From an uncultured Flavobacteriales bacterium (GTDB taxonomy: Bacteria > Bacteroidota > Bacteroidia > Flavobacteriales_G > Salibacteraceae), in assembly GCA_913057205.1 (NCBI GenBank), contig CAJXNO010000013.1:1-64000 (forward strand): a stretch of DNA of 64,000 nt, given 5' to 3'. How positions within the stretch are numbered: position 1 is the stretch's first letter; each line of letters opens with the position of its first letter. Made by a program: the position numbers and the translations under genes. The notes under the pieces are model-generated. The model ran no database searches. It saw only the letters and a list, made by a program, of their open reading frames with translations, and was not told the DNA's origin. Below, in pieces: positions 53,293 to 62,095 of this stretch.

Positions 53293-54263
53293 AACTGGTA
53301 TTGAATACCTAGTGAAAAGACCTCCTTGAACTGGGTTCTAGGTCCACTTCCGTCAACTACACCATCGTCATTTCGATCCACCTCAAAACGGATGTCATCG
53401 TCATAGATCAAATGGGTCGTAATGCTCGCAGACAAGAAGTCGTTGATCTTCATCGCGATCAAGGTTTCCCAGTTGATATCGATGTTCAGCGGATTATTCA
53501 AGTAGTTGGAAAAGAAATCAGCACGGGTTGAGAATTTGACGTTCTTCATCAACTCACGACTGTAGGCCAGCTTTAAAAATCCCCCAACCTCGTAGAGGAT
53601 GATTTCTCCATCCTGAAGCTTCATTCCGGTAACAGGGTCAAACGTTGCAGCAGTCACACCAAACGCACCTGCATCAGCCAAGCGTTGATTGTCTACAATG
53701 GTAGTCTTGTTGGTCAATGGCGAGATGTAGAGTGAAAAGTCTTCACTTGGCTTGTAGTCAATACCAAGACCCAGCAAAATATACGCAGGGGCAAAGGGAT
53801 CAGAGATCAGGGGCGAAGGATTGACGCTGTAATCGTAACCGGCATCCCACTGGGTTCTAAAGGTGAATGAACCTGTCCATGAGAGCTGCTCTTGCTTCCA
53901 AGTGCGGCCAACTTTAGAGTTGATCTCCACACGGTCGTCTGTTTTCTGGAAAGGAACAGAGTTGTCGCCAAGGCGAGTCAGGCCATAAGCAGCATTAAAG
54001 CTGCTCTCCCAACTCCATCGATCCTTTTGATAGTTGGCAAAAAGGTTTGCAAGGGCCGTTCCACTGATGGCGGTTTGTCCACCACCTTGCCAATTCTGGA
54101 GGTAGGTCTGTGCGAAGTTCAATCCGAGTACAGCACCTTTCTTCCAAGGGCCTTTTTCTTCTTCAGTTACTGCTTCTTCTTCGGTTGCCGTTGCTTCATC
54201 CTGAGCAAAGGTTGGCATGATGCTAATCCACAGTAAGGCCAGCAGGATTAGGTTACGCTTCAT
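53289..54263 (-). CDS. DUF3078 outer-membrane protein
   Basis: A 324-residue exported barrel with signal peptide (MKRNLILLALLWISIMPTFAQ), an acidic EATATEEEAVTEEEKG stretch, then WKKGAVLGLNFAQTYLQNWQGGGQTAISG, the DUF3078 signature. The chain ends LGIQYQF with C-terminal Phe, the barrel-insertion residue. The function of the family is unknown. The start overlaps the enoyl-CoA hydratase 3' end by 11 nt. Confidence 0.88.
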   Translation of the reverse strand: MKRNLILLALLWISIMPTFAQDEATATEEEAVTEEEKGPWKKGAVLGLNFAQTYLQNWQGGGQTAISGTALANLFANYQKDRWSWESSFNAAYGLTRLGDNSVPFQKTDDRVEINSKVGRTWKQEQLSWTGSFTFRTQWDAGYDYSVNPSPLISDPFAPAYILLGLGIDYKPSEDFSLYISPLTNKTTIVDNQRLADAGAFGVTAATFDPVTGMKLQDGEIILYEVGGFLKLAYSRELMKNVKFSTRADFFSNYLNNPLNIDINWETLIAMKINDFLSASITTHLIYDDDIRFEVDRNDDGVVDGSGPRTQFKEVFSLGIQYQF

Positions 54264-55038
54264 TTGATGAATGAGGTTCAGATTTGCTTTTGAATTTGTT
54301 GATTGCGTTTCTCGTGAAATCTGAAAGGACGAGCTTGCCGCTGGTTGCAGCGCGCTCCATCAATAAGGTGTCCCAATCTTCCGTACCGCGCCAGAAGATG
54401 CGCTTCATCTCTGCCATGGCTTCGGGGTTGAAGGTCTTTACTTTTTCTAAGAATGCCCCGATCGCCTCATCCATGTCTTCTACGGACTCAAATACCTCGG
54501 AGTACATACCTTGTTGTTTTGCCCATTCGGCATCTCTCCATCCCGTGGCATCAATAGCTAGCGCATTGAAGGCAGCCTTCCCTACCTTTCGTTCCACGGC
54601 CGGACCTACAACAAATGGCCCGATACCTACGGCAAGTTCAGAGAGTTTAATGGATGCATATTGAGTGGCGAAACAATAGTCCATAGAGCTCGCAACCCCA
54701 ACGCCACCGCCAACGGTCTTTCCCTGAACCCGACCGATGATAAACTTCGGACAAGTACGCATGGCGTTGATAACCTTGGCAAAGCCGCTGAAGAACTCCT
54801 TTCCAGCCGCTTCGTTTTCAATGGCGATCAACTCATCAAAGCTTGCGCCGGCGCAAAAGGCACGATCACCGCCGCTTTTGAGGAGGATCGCGAGCACCTG
54901 CTCTTCCTTACCTGCTGCCGTGATTGTTTCAGCGAGTTGGTTCAGAACTGCGCCGGGTAAACTATTGCTCTGTGGGTGGAAGAATTCGATGGTGCAAATG
55001 CCATCCGTCGTGTTGTGCTTCACGTACGCTTCACTCAT
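54253..55038 (-). CDS. Enoyl-CoA hydratase/isomerase family protein
   Basis: Crotonase-fold enzyme of 261 residues from ATG 55038 (MSEAYVKHNTTDG); a longer frame to 55101 reads through an untypical start. Oxyanion-hole segments are LKSGGDRAFCAGASFDEL and GKTVGGGVGVASSMDYCFA. The usual second catalytic Glu region is replaced by LAVGIGPFVVG, so hydratase activity is not certain; it may be an isomerase or hydrolase. Related Bacteroidota proteins are annotated as enoyl-CoA hydratases in fatty acid or amino acid breakdown. Confidence 0.85.
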   Translation of the reverse strand: MSEAYVKHNTTDGICTIEFFHPQSNSLPGAVLNQLAETITAAGKEEQVLAILLKSGGDRAFCAGASFDELIAIENEAAGKEFFSGFAKVINAMRTCPKFIIGRVQGKTVGGGVGVASSMDYCFATQYASIKLSELAVGIGPFVVGPAVERKVGKAAFNALAIDATGWRDAEWAKQQGMYSEVFESVEDMDEAIGAFLEKVKTFNPEAMAEMKRIFWRGTEDWDTLLMERAATSGKLVLSDFTRNAINKFKSKSEPHSSNEA

Positions 55039-55168
55039 AGTCCTAAATTTTGTGCAAAGGAAATGCTTTCGATAGAATAGGAACGCCCAATATTCATTCA
55101 CATTGGTCTGCTAAAACTTTTGTTTCAGTGATCGAATTTAGCCTAGGTGCTGCCTTAGCTTTGGCTGC

Positions 55169-56785
55169 ATGATCAGATCCATTGTTTTATTTCTTATCGG
55201 GTGTTTTGCGCTAACGGTTACAGCACAGGATCAAAAAGTGAAGAAGCCCCAAGCGGAAGAAGTCGTGACCTACTACGATAAAGACCAGAAGCATGTATAC
55301 TACCGAGGTTCCTTTTTGTTTGGTAAGAAGCATGGCGAGTGGACCTATTTCTACCGCAACGGCAATAAGATGGAGCAAAGCATGTACAACAATGGTCTCC
55401 TTAGCGGAGATGTGAAGTACTGGTATGATTCTGGACAACGCAAGGCGGAAGGTGCATTCAAGGTGGTTTATGAGAACGGTCTCTTGATCAGTGTTGCAGA
55501 TAGCAGCTATCGAGAATGGTATGCCAATGGAAACATGAAGGTGAAAGGAACGTACGACAATGATCTGCGAGTGGGTGATTGGTCCTATTGGTTTCCAGAA
55601 GGAGACCTGTGGAAGCAAATCCATTTCATCAATGGCTTTCCAAGGCCCTTCCATGGGTGGAACAAGGAGCGAGAGCAAACCCTGTTAGACGGAAATGGAA
55701 TCCTATACGATTACTATGAAACAGGTCCGCTCAAAGCAACGTTTGCCGTGAAAGACAGTACATACAATGGACTCAGTCAGAATTTTAGTCCAGAAGGTGT
55801 GCTCGTTTCAGAGGGAGACCTGAAAGGGCTGGATAAGCAAGGCTTGTGGAAGTTTAACTTTCCGGATGGCACTTCTTGGAAGCACATTGAATACGTAGAC
55901 GGCGAGCTGGATGGGTTAATAAAGAATTGGTTCAGAAACGGAACCCTGAGCCTAGAGGGTCAGCATGCCAGCGGCAGTAAGACGGGGCACTGGAAGTGGT
56001 TCGATGAGGAAGCTCGTATTTATCAAGAAGGCGATTTCAAGGAGGATCTTCAGCATGGAAAGTGGACCTATTACTTCGATAATGGCCAGATCGAGAGTAC
56101 CGGAAATTTCGAAAAGGATTTGCGTAAAGGTGCTTGGGAGATGTTCTATAAGAATGGGGCAAAGTGGAAGGATGGAAGCTACCTGAACGACAAGAAGCAC
56201 GGGCATTGGGTGACTTATTTTGAAGATGGTCAAATGCTTCAGGAGGGAGATTATGTGAACGGCAAAGAGAATGGTGTTTGGAAAGCCTGGTACCAAAACG
56301 GTCAGATGAAAGATGAGGGTGCTTACGCTGATGGTATCATGCATGGCAGCTGGACCGGATGGTATGATAATGGTGAGTTAAATTATAGAGGAACCCGAAA
56401 GCAAGGCAAGAAAGACGGTGAATGGACCTATGGCTTCAGAAATGGAAAGACACGTGAAGAAGGCAGCTACAACGATGGCATGAAAACAGGGAAGTGGGTT
56501 TTCTATTATGAAAGCGGTCAAATCGACTACTCCTGTTCCTATACCGATGGCGCAAAGGATGGGAAGTGTGTTTACTATTATCCGCATGGATCAAAGATGC
56601 GTGAAGAAAGCTATCGAATGGATCGATTGACAGGTAAGAGCAAAATGTGGGGTCCTACAGGTGAGCTTGTGAGCGTAAGGAGCTACAAAGACGGCGTTCC
56701 ACACGGTAAGGCCATCAACTACGATGAAAAAGGTCAGAAGCTAAATGAGATCATCTACAAAGAAGGGGTTCGAGTAGGACCGTAG
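55169..56785 (+). CDS. Exported MORN/YwqK-repeat protein
   Basis: A 538-residue exported protein with a signal peptide (~1-19, ending TVTAQ) followed by an almost unbroken series of ~23-residue MORN-2/YwqK repeats of the type GxWxxYYxNGQxxxEGxYxxGxxxG, covering residues ~40-535. Such repeats form elongated beta-hairpin rods that bind membranes or other proteins. In databases these are often called toxin-antitoxin YwqK antitoxins, but nothing here supports a toxin partner. Its role is probably structural. Confidence 0.88.
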   Translation: MIRSIVLFLIGCFALTVTAQDQKVKKPQAEEVVTYYDKDQKHVYYRGSFLFGKKHGEWTYFYRNGNKMEQSMYNNGLLSGDVKYWYDSGQRKAEGAFKVVYENGLLISVADSSYREWYANGNMKVKGTYDNDLRVGDWSYWFPEGDLWKQIHFINGFPRPFHGWNKEREQTLLDGNGILYDYYETGPLKATFAVKDSTYNGLSQNFSPEGVLVSEGDLKGLDKQGLWKFNFPDGTSWKHIEYVDGELDGLIKNWFRNGTLSLEGQHASGSKTGHWKWFDEEARIYQEGDFKEDLQHGKWTYYFDNGQIESTGNFEKDLRKGAWEMFYKNGAKWKDGSYLNDKKHGHWVTYFEDGQMLQEGDYVNGKENGVWKAWYQNGQMKDEGAYADGIMHGSWTGWYDNGELNYRGTRKQGKKDGEWTYGFRNGKTREEGSYNDGMKTGKWVFYYESGQIDYSCSYTDGAKDGKCVYYYPHGSKMREESYRMDRLTGKSKMWGPTGELVSVRSYKDGVPHGKAINYDEKGQKLNEIIYKEGVRVGP

Positions 56786-56800
56786 CATTCTGATTATTCA

Positions 56801-56808
56801 TATATTTG
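56801..56808 (+). promoter_or_regulatory. Promoter -7 element before rimP-nusA-infB
   Basis: TATATTTG is an exact TAnnTTTG match, 16 nt after the MORN gene stop. Transcription would start near 56812-56815, immediately before the hairpin and T-tract at 56824-56850. No clear -33 TTG is seen. Confidence 0.5.
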
Positions 56809-56823
56809 CCACGAATTAGAGAA

Positions 56824-56850
56824 GTGAGGGGAAGGCCCCTCATTTTTTTT
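56824..56850 (+). terminator. Hairpin plus T8 before rimP: MORN-gene terminator or attenuator
   Basis: TGAGGGG (56825-56831) pairs with CCCCTCA (56836-56842) around AAGG, followed directly by eight T (56843-56850), an ideal intrinsic terminator. It stands between the promoter -7 element (56801) and the rimP start (56864). If the promoter is used, it is a leader attenuator for rimP-nusA-infB; otherwise it simply ends the MORN transcript. Confidence 0.75.
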
Positions 56851-56863
56851 GGAGAAAATAAAG

Positions 56864-57310
56864 ATGATTTCGGAAGCGAAGATCGAACAGTTAGTGAACG
56901 AGAAACTCGAGGGAAGCTCTCGGTTTTTGGTGCGATTGTCTGTTAGTTCGTCCAACAAGATCATCGTAGAGATCGATGGATTGGAGGGGGTTACGATAGA
57001 TGATTGCGTAGCGGTAAGTCGGCATATTGAAGGAAACTTGGATCGTGAACAAGATGACTTTGAGTTGCAAGTTTCATCCCCAGGGGTGAGCAAGCCGCTG
57101 ATCGATAAGCGTCAGTACCCGAAGAACATCGGTCGAGAAGTAAAGCTGACCACGGTAGAAGGTGCAGAGATGAAAGGTGAGTTGCTCGAAGCAGGAGATC
57201 ACATCAAACTCAAGCTCCCTGCCTCAAAGAAGAAGAAGCTCCCCGAGCGAGAAGAGGTCTTGCAATGGGGTCAAGTAAAGGAAACTAAAGTTTTAATATC
57301 ATTCAAATAA
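56864..57310 (+). CDS. rimP: Ribosome maturation factor RimP
   Basis: A 148-residue 30S assembly factor (uS12 region). Typical segments are MISEAKIEQLVNEKL, VEIDGLEGVTIDDCVAVSRHIE and DFELQVSSPGVSKPLIDKRQYPKNIGREVKL. ATG 56864 follows a GGAG stretch by nine bases, one of the few Shine-Dalgarno-like sites in the window; an in-frame TTG 56849 would lie in the T-tract. First gene of the conserved rimP-nusA-infB order; nusA starts 10 nt later. Confidence 0.95.
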   Translation: MISEAKIEQLVNEKLEGSSRFLVRLSVSSSNKIIVEIDGLEGVTIDDCVAVSRHIEGNLDREQDDFELQVSSPGVSKPLIDKRQYPKNIGREVKLTTVEGAEMKGELLEAGDHIKLKLPASKKKKLPEREEVLQWGQVKETKVLISFK

Positions 57311-57320
57311 CAACGCGACC

Positions 57321-58556
57321 ATGAATGCTGATGAATTAATTGAGTCGTTTCAGGATTTTAAAGAGGTAAAGAACATCGATCGTGTTACCATGATGCACAT
57401 CCTAGAAGATGTGATCCGTAACATGATCATTAAAGAGTTCGGTGATGATGAGAATTTCGACATCATCATCAACCCAGACAAGGGTGACCTCGAGATTTGG
57501 CGGAACCGAATGATCGTTGAAGATGGTGAGGTGGAAGATGACTTGACGGAGATCGCTTACAGCGAAGCCATCAAGATTGAGCCTGACTTTGAAGTCGGTG
57601 AAGAGGCTTCTGAAGAATTGAAGATCGAAGAATTTGGACGTAGAGCTATCCTTTCTATGCGTCAGAACCTTGTTGGTAAGATTCAGGAGTTGGAGAAGGA
57701 TACCATCTACAAGAAATACAAGGATCGCGTTGGTGATATCATTACCGGTGAGGTATATCAGATTTGGAAGCGGGAAATCTTGGTCTTGGATGACGAGAGC
57801 AATGAATTGGTCTTGCCAAAATCAGAGCAGATTCCAACGGATTACTTCAAGAAAGGCGATACTGTTCGTGCGGTGGTGAGCAAGGTGGATATGCGCAATG
57901 CAAATCCGGTCATCATCCTTTCTCGTACATCACCAGCGTTCTTGGAGCGCTTGTTTGAGATGGAGGTTCCAGAGATCTTCGATGGTTTGATCACCATCAA
58001 GAAGATTGTTCGCGAGCCGGGAGAGCGTGCTAAGGTTGCAGTAGAGTCTTACGATGATCGCATCGATCCAGTAGGAGCTTGTGTAGGTATGAAGGGGTCG
58101 CGTATTCATGGCATCGTGCGTGAGTTGCGCAATGAGAACATCGACGTGATCAACTTCACCAATAATCCACAGCTGTTCATCCAGCGTTCTTTGAGTCCGG
58201 CTAAAATCACGACCATCAAGATCGACGAAGAAGAAGGAAGAGCAAACGTTTACTTGAAGCCAGACCAGGTATCCTTGGCCATCGGTAAGGGTGGACATAA
58301 CATCAAACTAGCTGGAAAGCTTACCGGGTTCGAGATCGATGTTTACCGAGAGTCAGAAGAAGACTACGAAGACGTAGACCTGGAAGAGTTTGCAGATGAG
58401 ATCGATCACTGGATCATCGACGAGTTGAAAGCAATTGGTTGCGATACGGCGAAAAGTGTCTTGGAACTCAGTTCAGAAGACCTCGTGAAACGTACCGACC
58501 TAGAGGAGGAAACCGTGAAGGAGATCCTCGAAATTCTAAAGGCAGAATTTGAATAA
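57321..58556 (+). CDS. nusA: Transcription termination/antitermination protein NusA
   Basis: RNA-polymerase-binding elongation factor of 411 residues. Order: N-terminal RNAP-binding domain (ELIESFQDFKEVKNIDRVTMMHILEDVIRNM), S1 domain (GDIITGEVYQIWKREILVL), KH domains (PVGACVGMKGSRIHGIVRELRNENIDVI and LAIGKGGHNIKLAGKLTG), and an acidic C-terminal helix-hairpin region (residues ~340-411). Between rimP and infB as in most bacteria. NusA favours intrinsic termination and pausing, so the upstream hairpin could allow autogenous control. Confidence 0.96.
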   Translation: MNADELIESFQDFKEVKNIDRVTMMHILEDVIRNMIIKEFGDDENFDIIINPDKGDLEIWRNRMIVEDGEVEDDLTEIAYSEAIKIEPDFEVGEEASEELKIEEFGRRAILSMRQNLVGKIQELEKDTIYKKYKDRVGDIITGEVYQIWKREILVLDDESNELVLPKSEQIPTDYFKKGDTVRAVVSKVDMRNANPVIILSRTSPAFLERLFEMEVPEIFDGLITIKKIVREPGERAKVAVESYDDRIDPVGACVGMKGSRIHGIVRELRNENIDVINFTNNPQLFIQRSLSPAKITTIKIDEEEGRANVYLKPDQVSLAIGKGGHNIKLAGKLTGFEIDVYRESEEDYEDVDLEEFADEIDHWIIDELKAIGCDTAKSVLELSSEDLVKRTDLEEETVKEILEILKAEFE

Positions 58557-58599
58557 TCGCTTTTAGTCTTATAAATTAACGAGATTCGTAACAATATTT

Positions 58600-61386
58600 A
58601 TGGCAGACGGCGCACCTATAAGATTAAGCAAAGCAGCGAAAGAGTTTAACGTTGGACTCCCTACCGTAGTGGATTTCTTGGCTCAAAAAGGAATCCAGAT
58701 CGAAGGACGTCCGAATACCAAAATCTCACCAGAAGCGTACCAGCTTTTGATGGAAGAGTTTGCTCCTGACCGTGCAAAGAAGTTGAAGTCAGATGAGTTG
58801 GCTCAAACCAAGGTGGTCAGAGAGACCATTACCCTCGATGATCAGAAGAAGACTCGTGGCGATAAAGACCATGGCGACCAAGAAGAGGTTCTGATCAAGA
58901 ACGTGGGTGGTTTCGATACTCCAGCTGAAGAGGAGAAGCCTGCCAAACAAGAGAAAGCACCAGAGCAGCCGAAGGAGACAAAGCCAGCTGAGAAGGCTCC
59001 TGAAAAGAAAGAAGAAGCTCCTGATGATGCAGGCGATAAGAGCGGTCCGAACGTGGTAGGGAAGATCGATTTGTCGAGCATTAAGTCCAACCGTCCGAAG
59101 AAGAAAGCCGAAGTAGAAGAAGAGAAGAAGAAGGAAGAGGCGGCGAAGAAGAAGGCGGAAGACGACAAGGCAACAAAGGCCAAAGAAGAAGCAGAAGCTA
59201 CGAAGAAGGAAACGGAAGAAAAGAAAGAAGCAGCCCCAGAGAAGAAGCCAGAGCCGGAAGTGATGAAGGCCAAGGCTCAAAAGCTCGATGGGCCAAAGTT
59301 TGTCGGTAAAATTGACCTTCCAGAACCTAAGCCATCTAAGAAGGACGACGACAGTGACGAAGATGGCAAGCGCAAACGCAAGCGTAAGCGCATTGCCAAG
59401 GTGGATACCCAGAAAGGGTTTGGTGATAAAGACAATCGTAAAGGCGGTAAGAAAGGAGCGAAGGCTGCTCCAAAGCCTGAACTGACTGAAGAAGAGATTC
59501 AAAATCAAGTACGAGAGACCCTTGCCGCATTGAAGAGTAAGGGTAAGTCGACCCGCTCAAAGTATCGTCGTGAGCGACGGGATGCTGTGAGTGAGAAGAT
59601 GCAAAAGGAACTCGAACAGCAGCAGGAAGACCAAAAGGTGCTAAAGGTGACAGAGTTCGTAACGGTAAGCGAACTGGCTACCATGATGAACGTGTCTCCT
59701 ACAGAGATCATCTCCATGTGTATGGGTATTGGTATGATGGTATCCATCAACCAACGCCTTGACCGAGAGACCTTAGGCTTACTGGCGGAAGAATTCGGTT
59801 ACACGGTTGAGTTTGTTAGTGCTGACATCGAGGAATCGATGTTGGAAGAAGAAGAGGAAGATCCGGATACGCAAATTGAGCGTCCGCCAATCGTTACCGT
59901 AATGGGTCACGTAGACCACGGTAAGACCTCATTGTTGGATCACATCCGAAGAGAGAATGTGATCGCCGGTGAAGCCGGGGGTATCACACAGCACATCGGA
60001 GCGTATAGCGTAGACCTTGAAAACGGCAAGACCATTACCTTCTTGGATACTCCAGGTCACGAAGCGTTCACCGCGATGCGTGCCCGTGGTGCTCAAGTAA
60101 CCGATATCGCCATCATTGTGATTGCAGCAGACGATGCCGTGATGCCGCAAACAACGGAGGCCATCAACCACGCACAAGCGGCGGGTGTACCAATGGTCTT
60201 TGCGTTCAATAAGATCGATAAGCCGGGAGCCAATGCGGACAAGATCCGAGAGCAACTGGCCAACATGAATATCCTCGTAGAAGACTGGGGTGGTAAGTTC
60301 CAAAGCCAAGAAATCAGTGCCAAGAACGGACTGAACATCAATGACCTTCTAGATAAGGTGTTGTTGGAGTCTGAACTGCTTGAACTCAAAGCGAACCCAG
60401 ATCGTGCCGCGAAAGGAACCATCATCGAAGCGACCTTGGACAAGGGGCGTGGTTATACCACAACATTGCTTGTGCAGACCGGTACCCTTCGCGTAGGAGA
60501 TAACATCCTTGCTGGAAGTTATTTCGGTCGGGTCAAGGCTATGTTCAACGAGCGTGGCGTGGAAGTAGAGTCGGCCGGACCATCGCACCCGGTGAGTATT
60601 CTAGGATTGAATGGAGCGCCGAATGCTGGTGATACCTTCCTGGTAATGGAAGATGAACGCGAGGCGAAGAACATTGCAACCAAGCGTCAGCAGCTTCAGC
60701 GTGAGCAGAGCATTAGAACGCAGCGTCGTAGAACGCTGGAAGACATCGGTGAGATCATCAAGCTGGGCGATTACCAAGAGGTTAACCTCATCATCAAAGG
60801 TGACGTTGACGGTTCCGTGGAAGCGCTTGCAGACTCTATGTTGAAGCTGTCTACAGATAATATTGTGATCAATGTGATCCATAAATCGGTCGGACAGATC
60901 TCCGAATCGGATGTGTTGTTGGCGACCGCCTCAGATGCGATCATCATCGGCTTTCAGGTGAGGCCATCGGTGCAGGCGCGCAAGCACGCCGAGGCAGAAG
61001 GTGTGGAGATCCGTCAATACTCTATCATCTACGATGCGATCAATGACATGAAGGCGGCCATGGAAGGTATGTTGAAGCCTACCATCGAAGAGAAGGTAGT
61101 CTGCAACATCGAAGTCCGCGAAACATTCAAGATCTCGAAAGTCGGAACCATCGCGGGCTGTTATGTGCTGGATGGAACCATCACCCGAAACACCAAGGTG
61201 CGTTTGATCCGAGATGGCATCGTGCAGTACTCAGGTGCGCTAGGCTCTCTGAAGCGTTTCAAGGAAGACGTGAAAGAAGTGAAAGCAGGCTTCGAGTGCG
61301 GTTTGAACATCGAGAACTACAACGACATTAAAGTAGGTGATATCATCGAAGGCTACGAAGAAGTTGAAGTAGCACGTAAGCTTTAG
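58600..61386 (+). CDS. infB: Translation initiation factor IF-2
   Basis: GTPase that delivers fMet-tRNA to the 30S subunit; 928 residues. The N-terminus has an IF2_N domain (RLSKAAKEFNVGLPTVVDFLAQKGI), then a ~270-residue low-complexity stretch rich in Lys, Glu and Ala, then a second IF2_N-like domain, the G domain with GHVDHGKTS (~434), DTPGHEAF and NKIDKPGA, and domains II-IV ending in EVARKL. Length fits the long Bacteroidota form. It ends 23 nt from the convergent SPOR gene. Confidence 0.96.
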   Translation: MADGAPIRLSKAAKEFNVGLPTVVDFLAQKGIQIEGRPNTKISPEAYQLLMEEFAPDRAKKLKSDELAQTKVVRETITLDDQKKTRGDKDHGDQEEVLIKNVGGFDTPAEEEKPAKQEKAPEQPKETKPAEKAPEKKEEAPDDAGDKSGPNVVGKIDLSSIKSNRPKKKAEVEEEKKKEEAAKKKAEDDKATKAKEEAEATKKETEEKKEAAPEKKPEPEVMKAKAQKLDGPKFVGKIDLPEPKPSKKDDDSDEDGKRKRKRKRIAKVDTQKGFGDKDNRKGGKKGAKAAPKPELTEEEIQNQVRETLAALKSKGKSTRSKYRRERRDAVSEKMQKELEQQQEDQKVLKVTEFVTVSELATMMNVSPTEIISMCMGIGMMVSINQRLDRETLGLLAEEFGYTVEFVSADIEESMLEEEEEDPDTQIERPPIVTVMGHVDHGKTSLLDHIRRENVIAGEAGGITQHIGAYSVDLENGKTITFLDTPGHEAFTAMRARGAQVTDIAIIVIAADDAVMPQTTEAINHAQAAGVPMVFAFNKIDKPGANADKIREQLANMNILVEDWGGKFQSQEISAKNGLNINDLLDKVLLESELLELKANPDRAAKGTIIEATLDKGRGYTTTLLVQTGTLRVGDNILAGSYFGRVKAMFNERGVEVESAGPSHPVSILGLNGAPNAGDTFLVMEDEREAKNIATKRQQLQREQSIRTQRRRTLEDIGEIIKLGDYQEVNLIIKGDVDGSVEALADSMLKLSTDNIVINVIHKSVGQISESDVLLATASDAIIIGFQVRPSVQARKHAEAEGVEIRQYSIIYDAINDMKAAMEGMLKPTIEEKVVCNIEVRETFKISKVGTIAGCYVLDGTITRNTKVRLIRDGIVQYSGALGSLKRFKEDVKEVKAGFECGLNIENYNDIKVGDIIEGYEEVEVARKL

Positions 61387-61409
61387 TAATTGTTCATGAG
61401 AGAGGTGGT

Positions 61410-61874
61410 TCAGTCCATCTTGATCTCATCCTTCACGATGAAGGAGGCAGGATAGATCGTCTTGATCTCATCATGAAATTCTTGTGCTTCTAGGTGGTTG
61501 CGGTAATCTCCAAGCCTCACGACCCAATTCGGGTAGTCCCATGCAGTGTAGGCACTATGCTCGCTGTAAAGCTTTAGGAATTCAGATTGACTTTTGAGTG
61601 CATCCTTTTTGGCTGTTGGTCCAGACGAAGAGAAGATCTGTATGCGGTAGCCAAAGGTTTTTTGTTGTTCCACATCCAAACTGTCCATTAAGGAGATGTA
61701 CCGCTCTAGTTCGGGCTCCATTCGAATGCTAACCATAGCCGCCGTGTTCGAATCGGTTGTGGACGCATTCGCTTGCGTTGAATAGCTACTATCTGATTGT
61801 GCTTGAAGCAAAAGAGGTGTTCCGAGCATCAAAAGGCCCGAAAAGAGGTGCTTAAATGGTATAAACATGTGCAT
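61410..61874 (-). CDS. SPOR-domain exported protein
   Basis: About 154 residues from ATG 61874 (alternative ATG 61868). A signal peptide (FIPFKHLFSGLLMLGTPLLLQAQ) is followed by a Ser/Thr/Asn linker and a SPOR-like domain (GYRIQIFSSSGPTAKKDALKSQSEF, WVVRLGDYRNHLEAQEFHDEIK) that binds denuded septal peptidoglycan glycans. Likely an envelope or division-site protein; partners are unknown. A longer frame to 61922 has no clear merit. Confidence 0.82.
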   Translation of the reverse strand: MHMFIPFKHLFSGLLMLGTPLLLQAQSDSSYSTQANASTTDSNTAAMVSIRMEPELERYISLMDSLDVEQQKTFGYRIQIFSSSGPTAKKDALKSQSEFLKLYSEHSAYTAWDYPNWVVRLGDYRNHLEAQEFHDEIKTIYPASFIVKDEIKMD

Positions 61875-62040
61875 CCTTACGAAAGTACTCGCTGCCAGTT
61901 GGATACGATTTTGGGACCTCAAGAATGGTGATGTAAGTATCAGTTAATCAGCTATTAGAATTACTTATATAGAATCATTTTAAATTAAACTACCCTAGGC
62001 TATTTTTAAACTTTTGTTAATGCCCATATTGCCATTCTTC

Positions 62041-62048
62041 TAAATTTG
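62041..62048 (+). promoter_or_regulatory. Promoter -7 element before actA
   Basis: TAAATTTG matches TAnnTTTG exactly, 47 nt before ATG 62096. TTG at 62014-62016 lies 24 nt upstream, at the long end for a -33 element. This drives the alternative complex III operon. Confidence 0.5.
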
Positions 62049-62095
62049 CCGACGCTTTCTGACCGCCCTTTAGACAACGAAAACTGAAAGAATCT

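Noticed and set aside
55169-56785. Toxin-antitoxin system based on the YwqK label
   Set aside because: No small toxin-like gene is adjacent; the protein is exported and consists only of MORN-type repeats.
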